Shown here piece after piece: positions 23,656-34,726 of a DNA stretch of 64,000 bases. The notes under the pieces were generated by a model. The model ran no database searches. It was not told where the DNA came from and was given only the letters and a program-made list of their open reading frames with translations. Position numbers and translations under genes: made by a program. Each line of letters opens with the position of its first letter. Position 1 is the first letter of the stretch. This DNA is from Culex pipiens pallens (Eukaryota; Arthropoda; Insecta; Diptera; Culicidae), in the NCBI RefSeq assembly GCF_016801865.2, contig NC_068937.1:112197068-112261067 (forward strand). Direction: 5' to 3'.

Positions 23656-25774
23656 GCTGTTTATAGTTAAAACGACGTTTTTTTTTCTTGAAATATATTT
23701 TTTTTCTAATTTATTGAAAAATATTACATACATTAATACATATGTTTCTTTCTTAATAAAAAAAGCAATTTTCATCGAAATCTTGAAAAAATGTGATTTT
23801 GTTGTTTTGTTGTGGTTGATTTGAAATACAATTTCTTCACCATGGCACTTACGTCACAAAGTCAAATCAATAAAAACTATTGATTTTGCCTGTTAGTGGC
23901 GTAATCAATCAATTCAAATGATTTGGTCACATATAAAATGCTGGCAGTAGCTGTAGTAGTGGTGTAATTGATAAATTGAGTTTTCATGGGAAGTTTTGAA
24001 ATTTCACCATTTTTATTTAACTTAAATGGCTGTATCTTGGCACTGAAGTAACAAATAAAAATTAAAATGGAGTTTTGAGAGAAGTTCGTAAAAATTGTAG
24101 GTCAAGAAAACATTTTTCCAACTTTAACAGATTGCCAATAAAAAATGACGACTTCCTGGATCAACATGAATGCAGATCATTATTGGTAGGACTTCTGACT
24201 ATGATTTAATGTGAAATATGGGGAAATTTGAATGCATTTTTTAAGGTTCTAGAACAAAATATGATTTTTTTATGAGAACAAACTATTCAGCAAATTACAA
24301 ATCGCGAGCTCTAAACGATTTTTGGGATTTTTTTTGTTGTATGAAATCATTGTTCATGAAGCAAAAACCAATTTTTAGTCTGAACAAGATAACATGATCA
24401 GATCGCAACGTCCTTCATACGAAGAATGACAACAATGCACGGAGTTGTTTCGTTTTTTTTTTGTTGAAATCGGATCTGTGAAAGTCAAAAGATTGCAGGT
24501 TGCACAAAATGACGTCCCAAATAAGTTGGCCTAAAATCCACATATTTTTATGATACAAACACATCATTCTTGGTCGATACTACAATACAACTACAATTAA
24601 GTGTCTTACCGAATGAGCCAATTATTCTAATTCATCAATCATTTCCAACATTTTGAATCCACATCAAAAATATTCTATGGAGAAGCGCACAATTTCACAG
24701 TTTTCACTCGACCAACAATCGATGACATGTTTCACCAAGAAAACCAACTCAAACCCCTTTTTCCAGGCAAAACTTTTCAAATCAATAAAAACGCGTCAAT
24801 TATGATCTACCCCCTCCCTCTATCTACAGAATAGCCAACCAATACTAATGACCTTTTCATCACAGTTTGAACTTTTCAGCGCCGTACCGCAGCTATAAAA
24901 AAATAATTAAATTTGGAACGAACAGCTAATTGGTCTTTCCTGCAATTAGTTAAGCTGGCAACCCGGTTCTGGTGGCCATCAGCAAGCCAATCAGAGGAAA
25001 TAATTTTCGGATTGATTAGAACTGTATGACGTCGGTTGAGCTGGAAAGCTAGCCCGAACAAAGAAATGTATAAAGCTCACAGAAGAAAACAGAAACAATC
25101 GCCCAGAGGTAGGCAAACTGAAAAATATCCAGTCATTAGTGATCATCATGTTGGAAACAATAAGCAAGCGTTGCCTGCATCCTCGTGTCCAAAAGCTCGC
25201 CAGAGAGACAAATGAAGAGAGAGCGGCAAAGGATAGTGATCACAAGCATTTGTGTGGGGGGAAAAGTTGCTTCCTTCCTTGGATGTTAAAAGGAGACATG
25301 CTACTCACTGCAAGAAGAACAAAAAAAAATAAGAGTACCCAAGTGAGCTTCCACTACTTTACCCATTTGTCGTCCATTATCGCCCCTAGGGGAACGAAAA
25401 AAAAAAAACAAGTCCCAGAATGAATTGCAACATGTTGCAAAATGAACCAGAGGAGCATTGTTTGCCTGCGAGGTGATTGAAATGCGCCCCCGTCCTCCCA
25501 CCATAAGGGTGAAAAGAAAGGAAAAAAAGAGTTGTTTTTTATGTTTTTTTCCTGGACAACGCAACTTCTGATGACAGTAATTTTTCCTTTTTGGTTCATT
25601 TGCAGCATTGCTGTGATGCACTCTCTCCTCTGGCTTTTGTCTTTTGTGGTGATCGTTACTCAAACTCAATGGAAGTTGTTAGACATAACAAGATTATGGT
25701 GACGTGGTTGTGGTTGGGGAATACAATATGGAAATAAAAATGGTACAATATCGAAAAAAAATCAAATTATTCGC
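23656..25774. other. Intergenic, no gene recognised
   Basis: Unassigned DNA. The region 25090-25680 is a little richer in G+C and holds overlapping frames of 84-122 codons on both strands, rich in Lys and Phe because of A and T runs. No domain is recognised. No RNA gene is evident. Confidence 0.4.
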
Positions 25775-26065
25775 TCTACACCATTGCCTTGGCGTTCTCG
25801 ATTTCGAGATTCCTGCTCGAAACTAGGTGTCCGAAGGCTTGAATGTTGAGGCAATTGCAAACCTCTTTTTACACCTTAGCTTCCATCCAACCCGGGATTC
25901 GAACTGACGTCCTTTGGATTGTTAGTCCAACTGCCTATCAGCGACTCCACCGAGGCAGGACCCAGGTAGCTAACGACCTAACCCTCTAGGTTAGACCGGG
26001 GCAAACATTTACTTCCCCATCAAACGGAAGGCGTGGTCAGACAAATCTCGTCTCGAAAAATGTCA
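25775..26065 (-). mobile_element. tRNA-derived SINE, minus strand
   Basis: Read on the minus strand it has CTCGGTGGAGTCGCTGATAG as an A-box region and CAGTTCGAATCCCGGG as a B-box, followed by CTAAGGTGTAAAAAGAGG. A leader with GAGACGAGATTTGTCTGACC precedes it. A partial copy in the opposite orientation is at 10745-10895. The tRNA-like part cannot fold with a proper acceptor stem, so it is not a tRNA gene. Ends are approximate. Confidence 0.65.
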
Positions 26066-26337
26066 CCAGGACCGTTTATAAAGCAAGAAAAAAAGTTGAT
26101 AAAAAACTGTTCAAGTAGTCTTGAAGTTTAAAGATCTGACATCCCTGTCTCAAGTTATGACAACTTCAGGGTTTTTTTTTGCATTTTCGAAAAACAAGTA
26201 TGGTGTGAAAATAACAGTGAAAAAATCTATTAAAAATAAATATTAGGTTTCACTACGTATGATACTCATATTATATTAAAAAAAAGTATTTTCGAATCTT
26301 GATATTTTGTGACAAATTCATTCAAAAAATTGCATAA

Positions 26338-27420
26338 GAGCAGCTCTCTACGAAATCGATCATTTTTTAATTGTAATTTTTGTATTTTTTAATCCAGCAG
26401 AAACTTTTATGGTTCTTTCGGTATGCCCAAAGAAGCCCAAAGAAGCCATTTTGCATCATTAGTTTGTCCATATAATTTTCTATACCAATTCGGCAGCTGT
26501 CCATACAAAAATGATGTATGAAAATTCAAAAATCTGTTTTTTTTTTTGAAGGAATTTTTGGATCGATTTGGTGTCTTCGGCAAAGTTGTAGTCAAGGGTC
26601 CTGATTTTCCGTTCAATGAACAGAAACCACTCACTCATCGCCTATCCATTTGTCGCCTATTCCAACCCGCTAGCATTCATGAGCGAATGATACTCGCAAG
26701 CAGCCAGCGAGTGGCCCGAACTGTTCACTCAGCGAACAAATATATCGTGAACTATCATGCTCAGCGGAGAGCCATTCTCACAAAATGCCAGCGCGGCAGT
26801 ATTTTTGTCATCACGCCCTCAGTTTGCCATCAATTTGATTTTTACTTGGTGGAAGTTTCTTTGAATGGTGTCTTTAATGTTATGAAATCAAAATAAATGC
26901 ACAATTTAATTGATAACATTGATTTTAGGCAACCCAAATCAATGAGTCTAACGCAGCGCATCGGAGAAAAATTGTTTTCAGTTCAGAGTGATCGGCGACG
27001 TTCGGCCTGCCCGAGCCGTTCGGAGACTGAGCCGATCAGAAAGAGAAGAAGAGTAGAAGAGAGAGTGTTCGGGAGCGAATGGTGTGAAAGTGACAAACAG
27101 TAGGTATTCATCAGGGCAGTATCGCGTCGCCTGCTATTTGTGCTCGCGAATGGAGTGGTTGATTTTGAGCAATCAGGACCCTTGGTTGTAGGTATGGATA
27201 AGGACTACACTGAAAAAAATAATGCACGGTAAAACTAATTTGGTGATTTTTATTTAACGTTTTGTCACTAAAACTTGACAGCTGCCAAATTTGTATGGAA
27301 AATTATATGGACCAACTAATGATGCAAAATGGCTTCTTTTTTCATACCAAAGGCACCAAAAAAGTTACAGCCTGATTCAAAAATACAAAAAAAAATCGAA
27401 TGACTGAAATCTGAGAGAAT
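26338..27420. repeat. R2 copy, centre deleted, carrying a MITE
   Basis: The left arm (26338-26592) and the remainder (27185-27420) match R2, with TIR-like words GCAGCTCTCTACGAAATCG and GAGAGAATTGCT at the ends. At about 27280 the sequence jumps from AAAACTTGA to CAGCTGCCAAATTTG, so most of the centre is missing. The insertion at 26593-27184 separates the arms. Confidence 0.75.
26593..27184. mobile_element. hAT-like MITE, 592 bp
   Basis: Perfect 14-bp inverted termini CAAGGGTCCTGATT and AATCAGGACCCTTG. The flanks are GTTGTAGT (26585-26592) and GTTGTAGG (27185-27192), an 8-bp duplication with one mismatch. Other R2 copies read GTTGTAGGTATGGAT continuously, which gives the empty site. It has no transposase; its open frames of 116 and 68 codons show no domain. 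An 8-bp duplication with these termini suggests hAT, by inference. Confidence 0.8.
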
Positions 27421-28076
27421 TGCTTTATATTTAATACGATTTAACACGATATTTTGTGAAAATATTGGAATTTAACCAAAATAAAATTCAATTTAAAAAA
27501 AATGAATTCAAAGTAGTGCGTCCAGTAATTGATAAGAATTTTAAAGCATTCCAATTTGTATTCGGCATAAAACTTATATTTATGGATTCGCAAAATGTCT
27601 AGCTTTAAATATTTTCTATTAGTTTGTTATCATACTTATTTTTATTTATAATTTTAAAATTGAAAAAAATCATATTCCATTTTTTTTTCTTCAAAAACCG
27701 GCATTTAGAGCAAATCAAAAGTAACGAATTAAGACAGTTTTTGGTTGGCGTGACGTGGCTGGAACAAAATATACTGAGATACCCTACCGGAGATTTATAC
27801 GTAAAAAGTTGGGTTTTACCTGAATCAGAATTGATAAATATGAAAATGTTCTATCGGTCAAAATCGCATTTTTAAAAATTCTAAGGTTTTGGATTTATGG
27901 TACAGATTTTTAATTGATCTGCCTTTATAGGTGGATCGATCTTAAAAATATATGTTTTATTGCATATTTCTGAAGAAATTTCTCACCTTTTATGGTTTAG
28001 GATTTGTAAATCCGTTTGGATTTTCAATATATATAACTTTTTAAAGACAATTATATTTTGGCTGATTATCGACATT
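27421..28076. other. Intergenic, no gene recognised
   Basis: Strongly AT-rich. One 83-codon frame at 27624-27875 has no known domain. Nothing else can be supported. Confidence 0.4.
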
Positions 28077-28133
28077 ATCATAGAATTAGGTCAATACTGT
28101 TAATTATTAACAGTATTGACTTAATTCTATGAT
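28077..28133. repeat. Short near-perfect palindrome
   Basis: The two 28-nt arms (ATCATAGAATTAGGTCAATA... and its inverse) pair with one mismatch and almost no loop, around TTAATTATTAA. It would fold into a strong hairpin. No U-run or gene stands next to it, so it is not a terminator. Confidence 0.7.
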
Positions 28134-28250
28134 TCTGAGCTTGAAAACAATACAAATATAATGAAAACATAGATTTTATGATTACTTCAATTTCCCTATT
28201 TCAAATTGTGTTTTCAAAAAAGGTGTATTGTGAAAATTTAAGTGTTTTCT

Positions 28251-28995
28251 AATCCAATCCAATCCAATCCAATCCAATCCAATCCAATCCAATCCAATCC
28301 AATCCAATCCAATCCAATCCAATCCAATCCAATCCAATCCAATCCAATCCAATCCAATCCAATCCAATCCAATCCAATCCAATCCAATCCAATCCAATCC
28401 AATCCAATCCAATCCAATCCAATCCAATCCAATCCAATCCAATCCAATCCAATCCAATCCAATCCAATCCAATCCAATCCAATCCAATCCAATCCAATCC
28501 AATCCAATCCAATCCAATCCAATCCAATCCAATCCAATCCAATCCAATCCAATCCAATCCAATCCAATCCAATCCAATCCAATCCAATCCAATCCAATCC
28601 AATCCAATCCAATCCAATCCAATCCAATCCAATCCAATCCAATCCAATCCAATCCAATCCAATCCAATCCAATCCAATCCAATCCAATCCAATCCAATCC
28701 AATCCAATCCAATCCAATCCAATCCAATCCAATCCAATCCAATCCAATCCAATCCAATCCAATCCAATCCAATCCAATCCAATCCAATCCAATCCAATCC
28801 AATCCAATCCAATCCAATCCAATCCAATCCAATCCAATCCAATCCAATCCAATCCAATCCAATCCAATCCAATCCAATCCAATCCAATCCAATCCAATCC
28901 AATCCAATCCAATCCAATCCAATCCAATCCAATCCAATCCAATCCAATCCAATCCAATCCAATCCAATCCAATCCAATCCAATCCAATCCAATCC
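28251..28995 (+). repeat. (AATCC)n pentanucleotide array, 149 copies
   Basis: 745 bp of uninterrupted AATCC, exactly 149 units as assembled. Both strands read open in several frames only because the unit contains no stop. It is flanked by R6-like words (TGTGAAAATTTAAGTGTTTT). Confidence 0.97.
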
Positions 28996-29557
28996 AATCT
29001 AATCTAATCTAATCTAATCTAATCTAATCTAATCTAATCTAATCTAATCTAATCTAATCTAATCTAATCTAATCTAATCTAATCTAATCTAATCTAATCT
29101 AATCTAATCTAATCTCTAATCTAATCTAATCTAATCTAATCTAATCTAATCTAATCTAATCTAATCTAATCTAATCTAATCTAATCTAATCTAATCTAAT
29201 CTAATCTAATCTAATCTAATCTAATCTAATCTAATCTAATCTAATCTAATCTAATCTAATCTAATCTAATCTAATCTAATCTAATCTAATCTAATCTAAT
29301 CTAATCTAATCTAATCTAATCTAATCTAATCTAATCTAATCTAATCTAATCTAATCTAATCTAATCTTATCTAATCTAATCTAATCTAATCTAATCTAAT
29401 CTAATCTAATCTAATCTAGTCTAATCTAATCTAATCTAATCTAATCTAATCTAATCTAATCTTATCTAATCTAATCTAATCTAATCTAATCTAATCTAAT
29501 CTAATCTAATCTAATCTAATCTAATCTAATCTAATCTAATCTAATCTAATCTAATCT
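28996..29557 (+). repeat. (AATCT)n pentanucleotide array, ~112 copies
   Basis: 562 bp of AATCT follow the AATCC block with no change of phase. There are a few interruptions: an extra CT near 29114, TTATCT near 29367 and 29462, and CTAGTC near 29418. R6-like sequence resumes after 29558. Confidence 0.97.
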
Positions 29558-29714
29558 ACAAAAAAATGAAATTTAGTAAAAAATGCTCATAAAAACATGC
29601 TTGTGTCTAAAATCATATTGCAGATTACGAAAATTTGAGTGTTTTAAAAAACTATGTATCGTGAAAATTCAAGCATTTAAAAAAAGTCTAATCAAAATGA
29701 ATAAGTAAAAGTGC

Positions 29715-30190
29715 AATGGTGATGAGATAGAAATTTGGTGTATGAATTAAAGGCCCGATTTGATGGAGTAGTTAAAATTTCGTGTCTTTTTTTTAAATTT
29801 AAATATATACATATTTATTGGACATTCTTACACAGAAAAAAAATTGAATTTGGGAATGTTGAAAATTTGGTAGGTAGAATATTACCTCTTTTGTGAGTAA
29901 TATTACTTACGAAAAATTGTAAAAATCCGAACCTGATGAATTTTCATCAAAAACTGATGAAAATTCATCTTTGTTTTGGGGTAAAATTAATCATTTTTTT
30001 TACATAAAGTCTGTCACCATTTCCTGATGAATATTACCTTCATTTTTTTTTCTGTGTATGATAACTACATCTCATTTACATTCTAAGTGGTTAAAACTTA
30101 AAAGAAAATAGTCAAATATCGAAAAATGGACCTCAGAGAGTGGTCAGGGCAACATTTTTTGATTTCGTGTGAGTTGGCGGAGAAATATCC
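29715..30190 (+). repeat. R3 fragment interrupted by a MITE
   Basis: Pieces 29717-29780 (GGTGATGAGATAGAAATTTG) and 30115-30190 (AAAAATGGACCTC...GGGCAAC...GTGTGAGTTGG) match parts of the right arm and edge of R3. Between them lies the small element at 29831-30056. Confidence 0.6.
29831..30056. mobile_element. TA-flanked small MITE, 226 bp
   Basis: Terminal inverted repeat CACAGAAAAAAAA on the left and TTTTTTTTTCTGTG on the right, with TA on both sides (29829-29830 and 30057-30058). The interior has several TGATGAA/TTCATCA words. No coding capacity. The A/T-run termini weaken the TIR evidence somewhat. Confidence 0.6.
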
Positions 30191-31118
30191 AATGTTGAAA
30201 AAAGTAAGTTCAAATAATTTTACGTCACATTTTGTCACCAGCTAGGGAATCGATTTAGTCACATAAGTTTGCTTTTAATGGAATGACCTCATCAAATCGA
30301 AAGGGATGACATTTTTCTCCGTTCAACATTGAGAAGTAGAATCGTTCCACAAAAATGCAAAACTGATCTCGAGCAGTATTGAACGAATGCGACGGCAAGA
30401 TGAGGCACACTGTTCCATTGGCGTTTGTTTCATTTTTGAAAAAAAAAATCTTGTTTTATTTTTCCTTATGATGAAGGGATACGATGATCATAAACATGTT
30501 CCAAAATGCAAAATATAAAATAAAAATCAATTCATATAATCAAATTTAAACAAGCTTAAATTACCTTAGAAATCACACCTGGCTCGAATTAGTACAGTGT
30601 CTGTACCAATCTCGTCTCGTCAGTAGTTCCAACCACTGCTTGCCAACAAGTTAGTACAGAAGTGAGAGTGAGAAAGACAATTTGCCAATGATTTATTCAT
30701 TTTTCGATTGATTGCCGTCGCCTTCCGGGTTTGGTTTGCGGAAAAGTGGTTTATATAGTTCGAGCAGGAAGAAAGCAGAAGAAGGTTGCACTTTCGCTTC
30801 ATAAAATTTCCGAGCTCCCTAATATGCTTCGTTAGACTGGTTCAATAGTTCAACGCGAAGGTTTGTGAGTTACATTGTTGTCGTTTTGTTGCACTGTCGA
30901 GTGTTGAGCTTCTATCTCCAAGTATTTTTTTAAAGGCCTAATGTTTATGAAAACTTGAACCAACCTAACAAGCTCGTCCACAAACATACACAAAAACCCC
31001 AACTACTGTTTCTTGTTTGCAAGAGGTGAAATCGATCGCTGTGCTCCATTTCTTTTTGGGTTTTCCTCCCTTTGGGAAAGAAACTCACTTGGACTATATA
31101 TGAATGCTTATGGAGTAC
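30191..31118. other. Intergenic, no gene recognised
   Basis: No gene recognised. Base composition looks ordinary, with C present on the + strand up to about 31118, in contrast to the stretch that follows. Confidence 0.4.
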
Positions 31119-31600
31119 GGTAAATGAATTTTTGGGGGGGGTTGTTTTGCATGGTGGGCTTTTGTTGTGGAGATGATGTTATGATGGGTATTTGATGATT
31201 GTTTTGTGGTTTTTTATTGAGTATTTATTTTTTAAGGTTTTGGGATTATTTTTGGATGTGAAGTTAAAGGATATTTATTGGGGAAGAATGAATTCAACAG
31301 GGTGGAAGTTAATTTTGAATATGGAAGTTGGAATGTTTATGAATAGGTTATAGGGTTTGAACATGGATATTAAGTGTTTTATTAAATTGCGTGTTGGGTA
31401 AAATTATAGTTTGTAAAAAATTGAGGAATATGATTTGTGAAATGGTTTGTTTGTGGGTGGATGATGTTGTTTTATATGGAGGGGGGGAGGTTTTGGTTGA
31501 GTGGGGTAGGGGGGGGAAAAGAGGGGGGGTTAAGATTTTTTAATATTAAGGAATAAGGGGGGTTGGGTGATTTTGAAGTAGTGTAATGGATAAAAGGGAA
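31119..31600 (+). other. C-depleted, G-rich strand-asymmetric tract
   Basis: In about 482 bp I find only six C on the + strand (31150, 31159, 31295, 31298, 31362, 31390). In 31141-31560 a hand count gives about 137 G and 6 C. Several G runs of seven or more occur (31134-31141, 31481-31487, 31510-31516). On both sides C is normally frequent. The tract has no open frame of note and no repeat partner in the window. Confidence 0.9.
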
Positions 31601-32469
31601 CCAGATGAGCCTTATCGAAACCAACCTCAAAAGGGGACGACTCACTGGGTAGGGTAGAACATCAACATTTCATATTTGAGGCGAGTCTAAATGAATCCAA
31701 GCTTGAAAGACTTTTGCGGAAAAGTGAATTTTCCGAAATTATTTTTGGGAATTTTTATTTGCTCATGGGGGCAATTGTTTGCTTCATGTGGAGTGAAGGG
31801 TTGATGCTGACGAAAAAACGAGAATGATCGTGAGTGTGCGTGTGTTTTAGTTAGTAACAGTATGCTTTGAACTATGGCAACTATAGATATTGTTTTCAAT
31901 TCAACCGCTGAAGTAAGCCGACTATTTTTAACATAATGATTGTTTCTAAATTGGGTTCGTAAATGCAACACATTTGTAAGTAGTCTTTTTATCCAAATCT
32001 CGAACCCATTTTACAAGAATTTATACACCTAATTAACGGAGTATACCTTCAGGAAGATTCAGTGACCTAAGCTAGATACACTCTAATAGTTGGAATGTTG
32101 TGGGTTACCTGAGAACTCTCTTTTTATAAATTAGCCCTATGCCCTGGATCAGCACAATATGGGTGTGGGTACTTAGATAGATATCCAGGCCCTAGCCTAA
32201 AGGAGTTCATTGATTGTTCTGAACGTTCCAAAATGAGACAGAGTATCATCGTTTATCACTGAACCTACTGAAGCTATACCGATGATGAGCCAGTAGACGA
32301 ACACTGTTCTTTTGTGTCCAAGGAAATCCTCAATGATTTCCGATGATAATTCTACATGCAATTTTGGGTACTGGTCAAACAAAATAGGTATGTAAATGTA
32401 TGCAACTCTGTATCTTAAGAATGGATTTTCTGATTGATTTGACAAATTTTCACAAAAAAATAAGTACTT
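31601..32469. other. Intergenic, no gene recognised
   Basis: Ordinary composition returns. Minus-strand frames of 94 and 82 codons have no known domain. Nothing else can be supported. Confidence 0.4.
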
Positions 32470-33060
32470 GGAAAAATAATACTTTTGCTAATTAACATTT
32501 CTAAACTTCTGAAATAGGAAATTGCAAAAAAAAAGTATGGGCCATTTTCTGCCAACTTATACAAAATTGGGAAAAAATGCCCTGACCTCTCACGTTTTTT
32601 TTAAATAATTTGCAACCTGAAGTTGTGATGGTTGGGAAATTTGGTGTCAAAGAAACTTTTATGTAAAATTGGACGACCAATTTGATGGCATTCTCAGAAT
32701 TAAAAAAAACGAATTTTTCATCGAGCAAAAACTCAATATTATTTGTATTATCTGCTCTACAACTTTGTAGAAAATTTCTACACTTTAAAAAGTCACCCTG
32801 CAAAGTTACAAAAAATACGACATTTTAAAATGCAAAATAATGCTCTAAATTCTGGATTAATGCCGCTTCGAAAAGTACATTAAACTTTCGATATAATAAA
32901 ATGTGCCAAAACATTTATAACTAGCTTACGAATAATGGCAGAAGTTTTGAAACTTGTTTTGTCCAATTTTACAAAAAAATCTCTTTGACACCAAATTTTC
33001 AAATTGATTGAAAAACGCGTCTTTTTTCTAATGTTCAAAAATAATTATAATTGATTAACC
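32470..33060. repeat. Diverged R3 copy
   Basis: It contains R3 words in both arms: AAATTTGGTGTCAAAG, ATGTAAAATTGGACG, TTTTTCATCGAGCAAAAAC, GTAGAAAATTTCTACACTTT, AAAGTACATTAAA and GACACCAAATTTTC. The centre and parts of the arms are deleted. Confidence 0.6.
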
Positions 33061-33089
33061 CGACCCCCCCCCTCCCCCTCATACCTTGA

Positions 33090-33155
33090 CCTTTTCGAAA
33101 AAAATCTAATGATGGGAATGGATTCAGCAGACTAAATTACATTAAAAATGATCAA
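33090..33155 (+). repeat. R5 left part with Jockey target duplication
   Basis: GGGAATGGATTCAGCAGAC and the following bases correspond (inverse) to the R5 centre near 13740-13800. The last 18 bp, 33138-33155, are the left target duplication of the Jockey element. R5 resumes at 52601. Confidence 0.75.
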
Positions 33156-33206
33156 AAATATTCATTGCTACTCGAGCATTCGTTGGTGAAGGTTGTCTGA
33201 ATCAAC

Positions 33207-34583
33207 ATGACTCGTCGCGTCCCGGCGCAAAACGCCGGCAATATTGCCTTACCTGCGGCTCAAGCAGGCAAAAAAGTGGGAATTTCCAAAAGGAAGGTTG
33301 AGGCTTCAACTGATGGCCAAAAACCGGGGATTTCCAAAAGGAAGGTGCTTTTGGAAGTGACATCGAACAGCAAAAAGACGAAAAAGAGCGACGGTACTGT
33401 ACCGATGGATGAGGAGGAGGAGAACTCTTCGTCGCACGAGGAGCAGCTATTGAAGAACAACAAGTTTGCTGGACTGCCTGACGAGGACCAGGTAGCGGAA
33501 GCAAAGGAGAATGAAGTGAAACAGCGAAAGGAGAAACTGCCTCCTTTTTATGTGCGGCAATCAGCAGCAACGATCGACTTTCGAGCGGGGCTTGTTGAAC
33601 TCATCAAGTCTGGGAAAGTCCAAGGCAACATTCGTCTGTGTCAGGACGGATTTAAGGTGCTGGTGCAATCCAGGCAGCACTATCAACTGGTCAAGGATTA
33701 CTTGACCGAAAACGAGGCGGAGTACTTTACCCGTGATGTCGTCATGGATAAGCCGTACAAAATCGTCGTCAGAGGTCTGTACGACATGCCTGTGGAGGAA
33801 TTAGCTGCCGAGCTAAAAGTGTTGAAACTGGATGTGTTGGCCGTGCACAAAATGAGCCGACGCAACAAAGACATCAAGTACCGTGACCAGCTCTACCTGC
33901 TACATTTGGCTAAGGGATCGACGACGCTTCCTGAGCTGAAGGCAATCCGAGCGGTTTTCAACATTATCGTGTCGTGGGAGCGATACCGACCAGTGCACCG
34001 TGACGTCACACAATGCTTCAACTGCCTGGGCTTCGGGCACGGAGGTAAGAACTGCCACCTAAAGCGTCGTTGCGCCAAATGTGGTACCGATGCGCACATC
34101 ACATCCCAGTGCATCCAAGATTCGCTGGTGAAGTGCCTCAACTGCAACGGTGAGCATTCGTCAACCGACCGAAAGTGCCCCAAGAGAGCTGAGTTCGTGA
34201 AAATTCGGCAGCAAGCATCGACGAAGAATCAGCCTCAGCGTCGTAGAACTCCTCCAGCCCTGGTGGAGCAAAATTTTCCACCTCTTCAACCGCGACGCCA
34301 GGTCCCGAACTTGGCACCGTTGCCGTTGGATCCAAGGAAGAGAGCTGAGATGAATCATCCACGGCCGGGTTCCAGCCAGGAGCCGAGACCGTCACCACCG
34401 GGCTTCAGCCAGGAGCCAAGACCAACCCAAGAACCAGCAGTTGAGGAAAATGGTAATGATCTTTACACCTCAACCGAACTCCTCAATATTTTCAAACAGA
34501 TGTCCGCTGCACTGCGTGGATGCAAAACCAAGACCCAGCAGATTGAAGTGCTGACCTCGTTCGTCATCCAGTATGGATCGTAG
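33207..34583 (+). CDS. ORF1 gag-like protein, upstream copy (458 aa)
   Basis: The protein would bind element RNA and form the ribonucleoprotein particle for target-primed reverse transcription. The N-terminal ~100 residues are basic and then acidic (a DEEEE run near 70), with a middle domain from about 110 to 260. Three zinc knuckles lie at residues 270-326: two of form CX2CX4HX4C and one CX2CX3HX6C. A Pro/Arg-rich linker and a short conserved C-terminal block follow. That is the usual layout for Jockey-clade ORF1. The ATG at 33207 follows a leader of about 50 bp. The frame is intact, although this copy is followed only by a truncated ORF2 start (34573-34681). It is a duplicate of 34727-36091, with four extra residues in the linker. 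Confidence 0.9.
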   Translation: MTRRVPAQNAGNIALPAAQAGKKVGISKRKVEASTDGQKPGISKRKVLLEVTSNSKKTKKSDGTVPMDEEEENSSSHEEQLLKNNKFAGLPDEDQVAEAKENEVKQRKEKLPPFYVRQSAATIDFRAGLVELIKSGKVQGNIRLCQDGFKVLVQSRQHYQLVKDYLTENEAEYFTRDVVMDKPYKIVVRGLYDMPVEELAAELKVLKLDVLAVHKMSRRNKDIKYRDQLYLLHLAKGSTTLPELKAIRAVFNIIVSWERYRPVHRDVTQCFNCLGFGHGGKNCHLKRRCAKCGTDAHITSQCIQDSLVKCLNCNGEHSSTDRKCPKRAEFVKIRQQASTKNQPQRRRTPPALVEQNFPPLQPRRQVPNLAPLPLDPRKRAEMNHPRPGSSQEPRPSPPGFSQEPRPTQEPAVEENGNDLYTSTELLNIFKQMSAALRGCKTKTQQIEVLTSFVIQYGS

Positions 34584-34726
34584 GTCCCTCAAGATGCTGA
34601 ATTGGAACGCTTGCTCCATTAGGAGGAAGAACTTAGAGCTGGTGGATTTTCTTCGCGAGAAGGAGATCGACGTAGCTGCCATCATTGTTATCCGAGCATT
34701 CGTTGGTGAAGGTTGTCTGAATCAAC

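Noticed and set aside
28182..29012. Frames of 247-271 codons on both strands across the pentanucleotide array
   Set aside because: They are translations of (AATCC)n, open in several frames because the unit has no stop codon.
28996..29557. Telomeric repeat tract
   Set aside because: AATCT reads TTAGA on the other strand and not TTAGG; Diptera lack TTAGG telomeres, and the tract lies inside ordinary repeats.
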